Numbered from the stretch's first letter, positions 32,374-45,148 are shown. The stretch is DNA of 64,000 nucleotides from Palaemon carinicauda (GCF_036898095.1 NC_090750.1:94851546-94915545); one strand, 5' to 3'. Made by a program: numbers and translations. Notes: generated from the sequence alone by a model not told the origin.

Positions 32374-32711
32374 AACCTCAAGTTCCTTATTGGACAAGTA
32401 GCAGAAGGTTGAGGGCATTGTTACCCAGTCTTAGTCTGCATGAATGAAATGGTTTGACTGGGCCTTATTCTTTTCTTCATCATCCCCTCTCTTGGGGAAA
32501 GCAGCATCCGGGGTTCTCTGCATAGCTGACCTCAAACCACTGCAGGTAAACCATGTTTCCTTGTGTTCCTAGTATTAAGTTAATACTGTCACGTCCCCAT
32601 ACCCTGACGAGGTGGTATTGGGAGAGTCATAGTCTACAAGTTTCCATCTAAAGAACTTCAGATCAACTTCCTAGGTCAAGTTACACTTCGTTATGCCTTC
32701 ACACACAGCTT

Positions 32712-33985
32712 GCAGTCTCCATGCTGAACGGAGTTTGCTTTAATCTGGACCTCTGCCCTAAAGGCCCGCCCCCTTGCTGATCCCATGGCAAGGGTGATAA
32801 ATGACATCGGATTCGTCTTCAGGGGAGGTAGAGATGTTGTGAAAGGGACGCGATATCCCCGACTGATTAGGGAAATCGTCCAGGAATCGGCCCCAAGTTG
32901 CTGCCACTTGTCTGCGCAACCTTGTAGGCATGCCCCCACTGGCGGACCTGCAGGGGGACTGCCAATCCTAGCGTTTGCGGCCTCGGCTGCTCCCTCTAGG
33001 ATTCTTACCCCTTTTGAGGACTTCTTGCCTCTCTTGTCCTTGACCGGAGAGGGCTTAGACACTACTGTCTTCGCTGCCGTTGTCTTGGTAGGGCGTGGCT
33101 GCTGGGGTGCTGGAGGTTTATAGGGCTTGAATGTCAAAGCCCTATGTAGGTGGAAGCCTTGGTGACTTCCTCCACCTCTCGGCAGCCTGCTCCACGTCCT
33201 TAGCCTCAAACAGGTTCGTTCCCATAACGGAAGAATGTCTGAGCCTGTAGATTTTGGTGCTAGGGGCCTCCCGGTATTGTCTTGGAGTCCTTTGACTCCC
33301 TCCTGGGAGGAATGCAGGACTCCAACAATGACGGAGGCAGGCTCTTCTCCACCCTTATTCGAGAAGACTTTACCACGCGAGGTGGGGTTTCCCTCAATGG
33401 TGTGATGGGGGAACGTCTCACCTCACGTGACTCTCCTGAGGACAGGAGATCTTCGTCCAAAGGGGAGGGAGAAAAGTCTGAGGGTGCCTGCCTCGAAGAC
33501 TTACGAGGGGACAGCTTCGTCCTCGGAGAAGTTACCGCGTCCGAAACTCCTCTTTCCCTCTTCAGGGAAGTAGATGCAGCCAAAGATTTGTGGCCCAACT
33601 CAGAGACAACAGGCTTGAAAGCCTGTGCTACCGCTCTGGAGGGGGAGTTGCCTGTAAGAAGAAAGAAGATAAGGAAGAAATGTCCCTGGACCTTTCTGGA
33701 ACCTTCCCCCTTACCCGCAAGCGCGCTGTTCTGTGCTTGCGGTGGGGTGAATGCGGTGATGGTGCCCATACCGCGCATTGTCCTGCAGCCTCGCGGGTGG
33801 GAGGGTATTGGCGATTGCGCTGGGGAGTGCGCTGTCGCTCGCGTGATGGGGAATACCCAGGGCTCGCGCGCGGGAGACTGCTGGAGCGCTCGCGTGCGCG
33901 CGGGCGAGACTTCGTAGAGTGCGCAGGAATCAAATTGACGTGCAGGATCAGAATGAAGAGCCCCTGCGGGCCAGAATGTTGGCAC
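32712..33985 (-). pseudogene. A5 gag remnant
   Basis: Duplicate of the A4 gag remnant. The frame 33985-33260 contains AFKPVVSELGHKSL, TSPRTKLSPRKSSRQ and SLLESCIPPRRESKDS; the frame 33209-32712 continues with LHRALTFKPYKPPAP and KDKRGKKSSK. It retains a little more open frame than A4. A pyrimidine run and TTCTTACAG near 33660 corresponds to the acceptor-like string at 8101. The end joins A3 directly. Confidence 0.65.
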
Positions 33986-35351
33986 GCGCGCGTGCGTACG
34001 AGCTTGTTGGCGCGCGCGCGTACGAGTTTGTTGTCGCGCACGTGCGAGTTTGTTGGTGCACGCGCAAGACTAGTGGTGCGCGGGAGACTATCGGTACCCG
34101 CGAATGGAAAAGATCGTCGGCCTTGCGCGCACAAGAAGATCATCGGCGCTTGCGCGCGTAAGAAGATCAGCGAGCCCGCATGCGCGAAGGTAGCGGTGCA
34201 CGCGCGGGAAACCATCGGTACCCCCGCGCGGACGATCGTCGGCGCTCACGCGCTTAAGAAGATCGTCGGCGCTCACGCACGTATGAAGATCGTCGGCGTT
34301 TGCGCGCGTTGTAAGATCTGAGAGCGCACGTTCTCTTCACACGCTAGTAGGTTGAAGGGTCAGCTGGCAGGACGATCAGGAACTGGGATGTGTCTTAAAA
34401 AAAGGGTGGGCATCCCCCGATGAGGACCGTAAGCAGGTCTGCTTTAGAGTCCAGGACCGAAGTCCTTCGTTGCAGCGCAAGGTTGCGTTGTTAGATCGGT
34501 AGGCCAGCTGGCAGGACGATCAGGAACCGGGATGTGCTCTTTGGAAGGGCTAGTATCCAACGATGGGACCGTAAAGGTCCGTGCTAGAGTCCAGGACCGA
34601 AGTCCGAAGGACCACGTTGCAGCACAAGGTAGAGGTCACTGGAAGTTCTGCTTGATCCTCCGAGGCGGAGTCTCTATGAGAGACCTCTCCTGCGAACGAG
34701 AGAGGTGCCCTTCGTAGAAAAGACTTGAAGACACTCGTGGTGAAGCCCCTTGGGGCCGTTGGATCAGCAAGCTGACCTTATCTGGAACGATCCTCCAAAG
34801 AGGAGTCTCTATGAGTGGCCTCTCTCGCGAACGAGAGACATGACACTTCGTAGAAGAGACCTGAAGACACTCTTGGTGACGCCCCTTAGGGGCGTTGGAT
34901 CAGCAAGCTGACCTTATCAGGAACGATCCTCTGAAGAGGAGTCTCTATAAGTGACCTCTCTCGCGAACGAGAGAGGTGAACGCTTCGTAGAAGAAATTTG
35001 CCAAGACTGTGCTCCACCCCTAAAGGAAGAGAAACTCAGCAAGGGGGGAGAAAAGTCTGGCCGAAGGGCAGCAACAGTAGTGGAAGGCGATGAATTTATT
35101 AAGGTATGAGAAGTTCTCCCTCTGTATTATTATTATTAAAAGAAGGAGTTTTACCAGCCCAATGAGTCGAGCTTGACTCTCACAGGGCTGGCCCGAAAAA
35201 AATCGGGATATAAAGAATTACAAGATTATCAAAAATTCAATTGATAAGGAAAAAAAAAACAAATAAATGAAAAAAGAATCATATGTATGTATATACAGTA
35301 TATACTTATAATCTTTAAATATTCTAAATATGGGTGAATAGATGGATGAAT

Positions 35352-35480
<129 letters not shown>

Positions 35481-35556
35481 GAAATCTGAGTGATAAAAAT
35501 AATTAACTATATATTAAATCTATGTAATTTAAAATGAATTAGTAAGAAATCTAAAT

Positions 35557-36247
35557 TTAGATTCTATCAATAATACGTGAATTCCTTAAAAAGGTTAAAA
35601 TTCTAGAAACAGAAAAATTACTTGCTTCAGTTAAAATGTCAGAAAACGTTTTCTGACCAAAACATATCTCTCTCTCTCGCTGAAAAACTTTACAAACCGA
35701 AAATATATGCTTAATAGATAAAAAAGTATCACACTCACTGCACATTGGAACAGTGCCGTGAGGTGTACTCATTAAAAATTCATGGGTTAATCTCGAGTGC
35801 CCAATTCGTAATCTGGTTAAAATTACTTCTGTTCTTTTGTGTCGAGGAATCCCAAGGAGCAACCTTCGGTTTAATTTGCCTTAATTTATTATTTTCTGGC
35901 ACATTATTCCAAATATTCTGCCATTTTTCCAATATGAAATGCCTTAATAATGTAATCAAATCTCCAACTGGGAGGTCAATGTTTTGTTGTGGTAATTTAA
36001 TGGCTTCTTTAGCAGCAGCATCCACCTTTTCATATCCAACAACTCCAACATGAGCCGGTATCCAGCATAACTCGACACTTACACACTGAGAAGATAATTT
36101 ACTTATAAGGTCTTTAATTCTTAGGATCGAGTGGTTCCTATGAGTATAGTTTTTAAGGGCCACTATGGCATTTCAAGAATCTGAATAGATGACAAATTTA
36201 AAATTCTTCCTGTCTTCAATTGTTTTAATCATATTGATTGCTTGTAA
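35557..36247 (-). pseudogene. N1 ORF2 C-terminus with RNase H
   Basis: Reading from 36247: EEELLQAINMI, then FKFVIYSDS followed by a stop, then AIVALKNYTHRN in the frame 36163-35780, with ELCWIPAHVGVVG, the RNase H signature of I and related non-LTR clades (the usual G-N-E is G-Y-E here). A second frame (35862-35557) has LTRLRIGHSRLTHEF and CSECDTFLSIKHIF, the usual zinc-finger-like C-terminal block after RNase H. At least one stop and one frameshift. It probably belongs to the same broad group as N2 (59891-64000), which has lost this end to the window limit. Confidence 0.8.
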
Positions 36248-36579
36248 AAGTTCTTCCTCTGAAGGGAGAAAACCTCACACCTGGGGAGGAAACCTCCCTC
36301 GGAAGGGAATTTGTCCAACCTCTGGAGGCGAACCTCCTTTAGCGTTCTAAGATGATCTGAAGTTCTGGCACGTTGTCACGGGAGTACTTCTAAGAGAAGG
36401 GATAACGCCCATGACGAAGTCCTCTGAGGGACGGCAGCGACAGTAGTTTCCCCAGTCATGAACAGGACAGCTCGGCAGCGACAACAGATTCCCCAGTCAT
36501 GAACGGGACAGCTCTGCTTCGTTGGCACTCTCTAGTCGAACGAAGAAGAACTGCATAGTTAACTGGGAAAATAAAAATA

Positions 36580-36937
36580 TGACATTCGTAGGTAATTTGT
36601 ATTTTTCCTAACTATACAAACCTTAGCTATTTAATATGGGTAATTACTTTCGGCGTAGCGGAAATGACGAGCCATTAGAATTTTAATGAGAGTTTACTAC
36701 CCCACCGCTAGTTAGGGGGGGGGGGTTAGGGAGGGTAGCTTGTTACACCCCCCCCCCCATCACACACACCTGTGCTGAGCTCACTTTACTTAGAGGTAGG
36801 ACTTCACGTGGGATAGGGCTAGCGGGCAAGTTTGATTAAATAGCTAAGGTTTGTATAGTTAGGAAAAATACAAATTACCTACAAATTTGTCATTTGTTCC
36901 ATAACTGAAATACAAACCACGCTATTTAATGTGGGTG
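36580..36937 (-). repeat. A2 right ITR and internal complementary region
   Basis: Right ITR 36580 to about 36800. ICR parts 36832-36892 (complement of the right end) and 36893-36937 (complement of the left end, TTTGTTCCATAACTG), joined at TTTGTCA/TTTGTTCC. Confidence 0.8.
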
Positions 36938-37379
36938 ACTCAACCCTTAGGAAGGGTGGTAAGTCCCGGCCAGTACTGGCTTTTGGCTTTGCCCGGGGAC
37001 TCAGTATCTGAGTGTGTCAGCACTCAACAATAAGGAGTCCCTGTACCTTGCTAGCACCTTGCTATGCAAGGGCTGCGGCCTACGTGAGTTGTGTTTGAAG
37101 GTTTGAAGAGTGACTCGTCCTAGGAAGATGACCTGAAGTCCTTTAGATGGAAACTTAGGCTAGGACTCTCCCAATACCACCTCGTCAGGGTATGGGGACG
37201 TGACAGTATTAGCTTAATACTAGGAACACAAGGAAACATGGTTTACCTGCAGTTGTTTGTGGTCAGCTGTGCAGAGAACCCAGGATGCTGCTTTCCCTAA
37301 GAGAGGGGAGGATGAGGAAAAGAATAAGGGCCAGTCAAACCATTTCATTCATGCAGACTAAGACCGGGTAACAATGCCC

Positions 37380-38420
37380 TCAACCTTCTACTAATTGTCC
37401 ATTAAGGAGCCTGAGGTTTAAACCAGCTGTTGTGCAGCCACCACAGGACCGATAAAAGAACGTATCGAGCCTCCTGTGGGTCACGTCTTGCAGGTAGTGG
37501 GCTGTGAAGGTCGTCTGACGCTTCCACACCCCTGATTGTAGAACCTGCGTCACTGAGAAGTTCTTTTTGAAGGCCAGGGACGTAGCTACGCCCCTGAAAT
37601 CAAGTGCTCTAGGGTGACATGACGGAGGAGGGTCAGGATTCAGGGATAGATGGATTACCTTCCAAATCCATGCCGAGATGGTATTCTTGGTAACCCTCCT
37701 CTTTGTCCTCCCAGTGCTCACAAACAATGCCTGCACTTGGGGACGAACTGCAGCCGTTCTTTTAAGATATAGCCTTAAACTCCTTACTGGGCACAGTAGG
37801 AGATGGTCTGGGTCATCTGTTACAGAATGAAGACTCGAAACCTGGAAAGAGTCGAACCGTTGGTCTGGCACAGCCGGATTCTGAGTCTTAGCAACAAACT
37901 CAGGGACAAATCTGAACGTTAACTCCCCCCATCCTCTTGAATAGGCGATGTCATACGAGAGACCATGAAGTTCACTGACTCGCTTGGCCGAGGCCAAAGC
38001 TAGTAGGAACACCGTCTTCCAAGTCAGGTGGCGATCTGAAGCCTGGCCTAATGGTTCGTAAGAAGGTCTCTTAAGAGACCTGAGAACTCGAACCACGTTC
38101 CATGGAGGAGGTCTCACTTCCGACTGAGGGCAGGTAAGTTAATAACTACGTATGAGTAGGGAAAGTTCTAGCAAAGAAGAAATGTCCACTCATTTGAGCC
38201 TGAATGCTAGACTTAAGGCTTAGCGATAGCCTTTCACTGACGAGACTGAAAGGGGCATTTTTTCTCGCAAATACATGAAGAACTCCGCTATTGCTGGAAT
38301 AGTGGCATCGAGTGGAGAGATATCCCTTCCACGACACCAACCACAGGAAACTCTCCACTTTGCCTGGTAGACAGATGCGGATGACCTTCGCAGGTGTTCA
38401 GACAGCCTGTTCGCAACTTG
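37380..38420 (-). pseudogene. A2 tyrosine recombinase
   Basis: N-terminal part with SASVYQAKW after a private stop near 38430 (CAA to TAA), then the shared TAA at 38222-38220, then an open 245-codon frame (38117-37380): SAKRVSELHGL (first Arg), LLCPVRSLRLYLKR, RVTKNTISAWIWK, RALDFRG where the catalytic His of HDVRG is Leu, GVWKRQT (Trp) and FTAHYLQDV (Tyr). The usual AQQLV end is replaced after a frameshift by CTTAGLNL. So the enzyme would lack one catalytic residue even without the stops. Confidence 0.85.
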
Positions 38421-38428
38421 TTACGAAA

Positions 38429-40200
38429 ATTCTCTCTCTGCGAGGAGATGCTGGATAGTCTCCAGGCGTGAAGTTGAAGCGAAGATTCGGCTTTGAGAAA
38501 GATGTTGGCGTGTGTTTGTTTGTGTAGCTCGTGTCGTGGAGGGAGTTCTCTCGGAAGTTCCGTAAGGAGTTGCAGAAGGTCCGGAAACCATTCCGCGTGA
38601 TGCCATAGCGGAGCTATTAGGGTCATCGAGAGATTGACGATATTCTGGTCTTGTTGAGTACCCTCCTCATCAGACAGAACGGGAGAAAGGCGTATACGTC
38701 GATGTTGTCCCACCATTGTTGGAAGGCCTCTTGCCAGAGTGCCTTGAGATCCGGGACTGGGGAGCAGTACAGCGGGAGCTTGAAGTTCAGCGGTGTAGCG
38801 AACAGATCCACAGTCGGGGAACCCCACAAAGTCAAGACTTTGTTTGCTACTAGATGATCCAAAGACCACTCAGTACTCACTATCTCAGATGCTCTGCTCA
38901 GATTGTCGGCGAGCACATTCCTCTTGCCTGGAATGAAGCGAGCTGATAGTGGAATCGAGTGGACTTCGGTCCATCTCAGTATCTCTACTGCGAGATGGGA
39001 TAGCTGCTCTGAAAAGGTACCTCCCTGCTTGTTGATGTAGGCCACTACTGTGGTGTTGTCACTCATCACCACCACAGAGTGACCTGCCAGGTATTGTTGG
39101 AACGGTTGAAGGGCCAGGAATACGGCCTTCATTTCTAGCAGTTTTATATGGAGGCACTTTTCTGATTCTGACCACAGGCCTGAGGTCGTGTGGTACAAAA
39201 CTTGGGCCCCCCACCCTTTCTTTGAAGCGTCCGAAAACAGCATCAAATTTGGGGGGAGGACGAGAAGATCCACTCCCTTTCGTAGGATGTCGTCTGTCAC
39301 CCACCACTGAAGATCCGTCTGTTCCGCAGGACCCATAGGGATCATGACGTCCGGGGAATCGTGTCCTTGATTCCACCAGGACTTGAGTTGCCATTGCAGA
39401 GATCTCATTCTGAGGCAACCGTTGGGAACTAGACGGGCCAGGGATGAGAGGTGACCGAGGAGACGTAACCACGATTGGGCTGGGAGTTCTTCTTGTCTGA
39501 GGAAAGGACTCGCGACCCTCCTCAGCCTTGCTCTCCTGTCGTCTGATGGGAAGGCTTTGTGGAGATTGGTGTCTATTATCATGCCTAGATATACCAGTCT
39601 TTGAGTAGGAAGCAGAGAAGACTTCTCGAGATTTACCATGATCCCCAGATCTTGGCAAAGTCCCAGACGTTTGTCTCGGTGTCGAAGAAAGGCTGACTCC
39701 GAGTCTCCTAGGATCAGCCAGTCGTCCAGATAACGGAGGAGACGGATGCCGATCCTGTATGCCCACGACGATATCAGGGTGAACATTCTGGTGAAAACCT
39801 GTGGTGGTGTGGAGAGACCGAAACACAGCACCTTGAACTGGTAAATCTTGTTGTCTAGGCAGAATCTTAAGTACTTCCTTGAAGACAGATGGACTGGGAT
39901 CTGGAAGTACGCATCCTTCAGATCCAGTGTACACATGAAGTCTTGCGGTCTCACTGCAAGTCTGACCGAGTCTGCTGTCTCCATGCTGAACGGGGTCTGC
40001 TTGACAAACCTGTTCAGAGCTGAGAGGTCGATGACTGGTCTCCTGCCTCCAGACGCCTTCTTTACAAGAAAGAGTCAACTGAAGAAAGCTGGGGACCCGT
40101 CGACGACCTCTTGGAGAGCGCCCTTCTTCAACATGGTCTCGACTTCTGCCCGAAGGGCTTGCCCCCTTGCCAATCCCATAGCAAGGGAGCTCAACGACAC
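38429..40200 (-). pseudogene. A2 reverse transcriptase/RNase H/methyltransferase-like
   Basis: The longest surviving family A polymerase frame is 39984-38623 (453 codons): CTLDLKDAYFQIPVH (Asp 21), CFGLSTPP, YLDD at 85-88, FSDASKKGWG, LLEMKAV, MSDNTTVVAYI, NVLADNLSR, then DLFATPL and VYAFLPF (one P of the motif changed to L). A base lost near 38635 shifts the rest of the methyltransferase-like domain to the frame 38869-38288 (LWHHAEW). Upstream the RT fingers (KKASGG, DLSALNRF) are present but cut by TGA at 40077-40075, where A3 has CGA. Clear RT-RH-MT homology; inactive. Confidence 0.9.
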
Positions 40201-40358
40201 TGGATTCTGTCAGGGGAGGTAGATATGTTATGAAAGGGACGCGTTATTCTTGACCGATTACAGAAATCGTCCAGGAATCGGTCCCGAGTTGCTGCCACCT
40301 GCTTGTGCAACTTTGTAGGCATCCCCCTACTGGTGGACATGCAGGGGGACTGCCAATC

Positions 40359-41809
40359 CTAGCATTTGCGGGCACGGCCACTCCCTCTAGGTTTTTTCCC
40401 TCCCCTGGAGGACTTTTTGCCTTTCTTGTCCTTGGCAGGAAAGGGCTTTGACACCGTTGTCTTCGCTGCCGTTGCCGGTTTTGTGGTCTTGGTAGGGCGT
40501 GGTTGCTGGGTTACTGGAGGTTTATAGTGCTTAGATGTTAAAGCCCTATGTAGGAGAGAGTCCTGGTTGGACTTCCTCCACCTCTCAACAGCCTGCTCCA
40601 CGTCCTTAGGCTCAAACAAATTTCTCCCCAAGATGGAAGAATGTCTGAGCCTATTTTTCTCGGTGCTGGGGACTTTCTGGTGGAATCTCTCAGACACCGC
40701 ATCTCGACGCTTCAAGATGTTATTAGCCCACAAGTTTGAGACTTGGTGGGCTAGAAACTCGATGGTACGAGTGCTTGAGAGTAGAAAGGTCTCCATGGCC
40801 CTCCTGGTACTCTCCTTGGACAAGTCCTCAGATCGTAACAGGATGCCCAGAGACCCTAGCCAGATGTACAGCCACGAAGTTGCCTGCATGACACACTTCG
40901 CCACTTTCTCCTGGCTGAGGATCTCCGTAGCCGAGAAAGACACTTGCTGGGTGGAGAGTCACTCTAGACAGACTCCCCTGGTAAGCTCTTCCAAGGAATG
41001 GTGCAATGGAAGAGCTAAACAAGTCTCCTCCATGATGTCGAAGTACCTCCTCTGATGGACACGAGGAGGCGGGAGGAGTTTGTTACCGGCGCTGGACCGG
41101 CTGGAGGAGGTAAGCTCGGAGAGCTGGCCCTCGACCTTATCCCTGGCACTCTTAACCCCTTGGGACCAAGGCAATGCCGCACTGGCCCTAGAGGGTTTTT
41201 TTTGAGTCCCAAAGACTCGGTCCAGGACCGTGTCCTTGCCCTCACGAGGAGGAATCTCTGGGTCCGAGAACCCATTGAGATTCCTCATAAGGGTCAAAAC
41301 CTGCCAGAACGCATGTTCTGACTCTTGAAGCTCTCCTCCTGAAAGGCTGGAAGCGAAGTCTCCTGCCCCCAAAGGCTCTTCTCGGGGGGACTCATGGACG
41401 TTCTCCGAGGGCTTGGCTGGCTCTGGTCTAATCCTTGAGGATGACTTCGGAATCATCTCGGAGTCCTTTGACTCCCTCCTGGGAGGGATACAGGACTCCA
41501 GCAGTGATGGTGGGATGCGCTTCTCCACCCCTACCCAAGAAGACTTCTCTGCGCGAGGTTGGGTTTCCCTCATAGGTGCGATGGGGGAACGCCTCACCTC
41601 ACGGGACTCCCCTGAGGATGGGAAATCTTCGTCTGAAGGGGAGGGAGAGAAAGTCTGGGGGGGGAGGCCTTCCTCAAAGACTTCCGAGCAGTCAACTTCG
41701 CCTTTGGAGAAGTTACCACGTCAGCTACTCCTCTCTTCCTCATCAGGGGAGTCGAAACTGCCACTGATTTGTGTCCCAGTCCAGAGAGAACAGGCTTAAA
41801 TGCCTGCAC
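40359..41809 (-). pseudogene. A2 gag, middle and C-terminal part
   Basis: MQAFKPVLSGLGHKSV opens the frame 41809-41594, and 41597-40359 is then one frame with a single stop near 40960. It carries SEHAFWQVLTLMRNLNG, LPPPRVHQRRYFDI, LALPLHHSLEELTRG, CVMQATSWLYIWLG, WANNILKRRDAVSERFH and the basic tail KDKKGKKSSRGGKKPRG. It is closely parallel to A3 (27983-29437), and most of it is missing from A1 through the deletion. A pyrimidine run and CCAG at about 41925-41945 resembles a splice acceptor. Confidence 0.72.
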
Positions 41810-42079
41810 GACCGCTCTGACAAGCGTCCCAAACCAAGGCTGATGGTTGACAGCGCACCCTCTGGAGGGAAAGGGATCGTTCGATCCCTAGGAGGAGTTA
41901 CCAAAGCAGGGTCGGCCTGGAAAGAAGAAGGTAAGTTCCTGGATCTATCCAGAGTTCTCCCTCCCTCCGGCGAGCGCGCTGTTCTGCGCTTGCGCAGGGG
42001 GGGAGTGTGTGTGTGGAGGGAACCGATGAAGATGACCTAGCCGCGCGTCGTCCTGCAGCATTGTGCGTGGGGTCGCGCT

Positions 42080-42700
42080 GGCGCTCTAGCGATGGCGAGG
42101 GCGCGCGGGCGAGCACTGGCGCGTGGGCGAGCGTTGGCGCGTTAGCGCGTGGGCGAGCGTTGGCGCGCGGGCGAGGGAGCGCGTTGGCACGTGGGCGAGC
42201 GATGACGAGCGAGCGAGGGCACGCATGGTCGAGCGATGGCGCTCAGGGTCGTGTTCTGATGACATCTGCAGGTGCGCAGCAAGCTGAATAAGCCCTCGCG
42301 CGCGCAAAGGCGATTGTTCGCGCGCGCTGGCGCACAGGATCACGCTGAGCCCGTGAGGGCGATAAAGTTGGGCACGTTCGCGCAGGGGAAATATTCCTTG
42401 CGCGCGGGCACGCATGAGGGCGCACATCAGAAACAGCAACAGGAGGGCGTGCGATGGCGCGTAGGTGAAGGATGGCGCGTAGGTGAAGGATGGCGCGCTG
42501 GTGAGCAGGGGAAGAGATTATCTTCCCCTTTGCTCCCAGATGCGAAGATCGTGGACGCGCAGGAGAACGTTGGCGCGCAGGCGAGTGCTGGCGCATAGGA
42601 TAGCGCTGGCGTGCAGGAAAGCGCGCTCTGGAGCTGGTGAGCGCTTGCGCAGGGGAAACCTGGCGCGTAAGGGACTTAGTCACAATGTGAGAAAGTCCCT
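42080..42700 (-). repeat. CpG-rich minisatellite in A2 gag
   Basis: Same 18-bp Arg/Ser/Pro-coding units as in A1 (frame 42842-42243: FPARQRYPMRQHSPARQR), plus a second array of short units near GGCGAGCGTTGGCGCG at 42090-42250. The number of units differs from A1. Confidence 0.75.
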
Positions 42701-43112
42701 TGCACCCCGAAGGGACTGATACCCGTTTGAAAACAGGGTTCGTAGGCGCCCACAGCGTATCAGCGGCCAGGAACGGCGACGGCAGGTCAGCAGGTCTGGC
42801 GGGTGGAAGGTCGGCGTCTCCTTTGTAAGGACGACCTTCCAACGAAGGGGATCGCGAACGATCTGCGGAGAGGTCCAGGGATGTAGCTGGCAGGGTCGGT
42901 GAACGACGACGAGGTTCCTCTGCGGCGGACTGCGGTGATGACGAGCCTAAGAGGCACCTCCTAACACCCTTGTGAGGCGAAGGAAGTCCTCTACGGCGAA
43001 GAGGAAGGCGGGCTTTGCGTCTTATACGCCCTCTGGGGGCCGTGGGGTCAGCAGGCTGACCAGCAGTCCTCCGAAGAGGATTCCTCTCAGTGAACTCCCC
43101 CGAGCAGAAGAA

Positions 43113-43829
43113 TCACTCGCAGGAGAGACCGTTGGACTTAGTTCCTCCCTTGAAGGATGTTAGGAGGGGGGGAACAAAGCCTTCAGCTACATCAGCAACA
43201 TCAGGAGCAGAGGTTTGATGCAACTCATCTGAAGCCTCTGCCTCAACAACGTCGACGATAGACAGGGGATCAACCTCTGCTAAAGTCGGCGATTGTTTGA
43301 CAGCTGCTCCCAATTCGTTCATGTCAAACAAGGCTTCCTTGGAGGGTGAACCCTCAAGCCCCAAGGAAGCCCAAAGCTGCAACAAATCATGATTAGTTAC
43401 ATTGACATCAGAAATAATATCCTCTCCCGGGGGAGGAGGAGGAGCTGCCTCGCTATGGGAGGCAACTCCCTCTCCCAAACCCCGAGATCGGTCAACAGAA
43501 CTGCGGCCTACGCTACCACTCGACAGTTTCTCGGAAAAAACCGATCGAGTGGGAACTTCGGAGGAGGTTTGGGGCATGGAAGAAGAGCCCTTGTGATTTT
43601 CTCCTTTCAAAGAAATCTTCAAAGGAGAAATATCCCGCTTGGACTTCTTCTTCCGGCGCCGGGAAAACCTTTCCCACTGGGAGATAGACCACTCCCTACA
43701 CTCACCACATACGTTACTCTTATTACAACGTTGGCCCCTACAGTAAGGACACAAGGTGTGTGGGTCTGTTTCGACCGCCGACATATAAGTTCCACAAGGG
43801 CGGTCAGGTAAACCGGGACACTTACGCAT
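43113..43829 (-). pseudogene. A2 gag, N-terminal part
   Basis: ATG 43829 to stop 43113. CPGLPDRPC, DPHTLCPYCRGQRC and CGECREWS form the Cys cluster; then Ser/Lys-rich sequence and SPTLAEVDPLSIVDVVE. Unlike A1 there is no internal stop, since A1's TGA is CGA here. The frame ends prematurely compared with A3, at the same base as in A1, so this end lesion is older than the inverted duplication; gag sequence continues beyond in another frame. An acceptor-like CTTTGACAG lies just upstream at 43854-43876. Confidence 0.72.
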
Positions 43830-44109
43830 CGCAGAGGCCAACTTCACAAACAGTCTGTCAAAGAAAAAGCAAACAAAAGATCAGTTAAATGGCTGTCAGA
43901 GAAGGCGAGGGTGACAGCGGACACATCCGTCTAGCACCCGAGCCGAGAGCAAAGTGAGCTCAGCACAGGTGTGTGTGGGGGGGGGGGGGGGGGAGCAAGC
44001 TAACCCATAGTAAACCCTTGTTAAAATTCTAATGGCTCGTCATTTCAGCTACACCGAAAGTAATTACCCATATTAAATAGCGTGGTTTGTATTTCAGTAA
44101 CAGAACAAA

Positions 44110-45105
44110 ATTATTTTAACAGAAATTCCCCAAGGAGGAACTCCGAAGAGGAACCCCGAGGGAATAACATAAAATAAGAATTAAATATGCGCCCTCCTTC
44201 CCCAGATGACATCCACGGGAGAAGGGGGACGGAGTAACTGTAATAAAAACAGAATTATAATTATCTAAATCATCTAAGAATATACACTAAAGTGAGAATC
44301 ACTGACCTCCCGAAGGGAAGTGTTCCCCGCGGAGAAAGCTGAAAAGTTAAAATACGATTAGATTTCACTAAAAATAATTGCGACAAACGACGGAATAGCA
44401 ACATAACCCGCAACGGGAAAGGAGCTATCGTAATAGTACGTAGTTGTAGTAAGGGTGAACAACCTCGAGTAGGGAGAGATCGTAGTCAATCTAAAAAAAA
44501 GGCCACATTCCCTTCGCTGAGAATCCAAGTTTCCTGTAAGAAAAGAGGCAAAGCGAAGATAATAGATGAATGAAGAGAGTCCAGGCGATGTCGGTTCCCC
44601 TGCGGAGGCCGAGTTAACGGATATAAGCCGAACGGAAGACCGAAGGACCAGAGGGAGAGGTTGTTCCCCACGAAGTGGAACTGTGGTGGCCTTGCACTAC
44701 GCAAGTGTCGTTGTCGTACATCACACACACAGCACAAACACTGAAAGAAAACTTACTACATTTCTATACACAAATATATACATAAACATTAAGAATGTTT
44801 ATATATATACTACAAGTATAAGAAAAAGTAAGTAAAAAAGATAAAAAGCGTTAATGGCTGTCAAAGAGGCGAGGGTGAGAGCGGACACGTCCGACTACCA
44901 CCCGAGCCGAGAGCAAAGTAAGCTCAGCACAGGTGTGTGTGAGGGGGGAGGGGGGGGGGAGTAGCAGGCTACTCTCCCTACCCCCCGCTAACTAGCGGTG
45001 GGGTAGTAAACCCTCGTTAAAATTCTAATGGCTCGTCATTTCAGCTACGCCGAAAGTAATAACCCACATTGAATGGCGTGATTTGTATTTCAGTTACGGA
45101 ACAAA
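44110..45105 (-). mobile_element. Element A5, 5' segment (left ITR and leader)
   Basis: Inverted duplicate of 22-1013, nearly identical by eye: the 89-residue frame at 44566-44835 (a non-gene) is the same, residue for residue, as its partner at 291-560, and the 83-residue frame differs at one position. It ends where A2 is inserted. Confidence 0.8.
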
Positions 45106-45148
45106 CCCCTATTAAATAGCGTGGTTTTTATGTCAGTAACGGAACAAA
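45106..45148 (-). mobile_element. Element A0', left terminal fragment
   Basis: 43 bases of a family A left terminus (TTTGTTCCGTTACTGACATA read on the minus strand), cut by the left end of A5. Its partner in arm A is bases 1-21. Beyond 45148 begins unrelated AT-rich sequence with a short (GA) run (45157-45178). Confidence 0.65.

Larger units (their letters stand above)
25864..32711 (+). mobile_element. Element A3, family A DIRS-like retrotransposon lacking both ends
   Basis: Starts within the family A leader (CATCCTCGCCTCTC) and ends at GCCTTCACACACAGCTT, before the ICR and right ITR. Between these, gag, RT-RH-MT and YR are all present and long frames survive: gag is one frame over 27983-29437 with two stops, and YR is one frame over 31387-32373 with two stops. 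It is not part of the inverted duplication and differs from A1/A2 at many sites, so it is an independent copy. 32374-32711 is the 3' non-coding part. Confidence 0.85.
36580..44109 (-). mobile_element. Element A2, longest family A DIRS-like copy
   Basis: 7.5 kb from left terminus (TTTGTTCTGTTACTG ending at 44109) to right terminus at 36580. It keeps all parts: left ITR, gag start (43829-43113), Arg/Ser minisatellite, gag core (41809-40359), RT-RH-MT (about 40200-38429), YR (about 38420-37380), ICR (36937-36832) and right ITR. It is the inverted duplicate of A1 and shares with it the gag frame end at 43113 (2013 in A1) and the insertion point in A5/A4, but lacks A1's 2.1-kb deletion. Confidence 0.88.
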
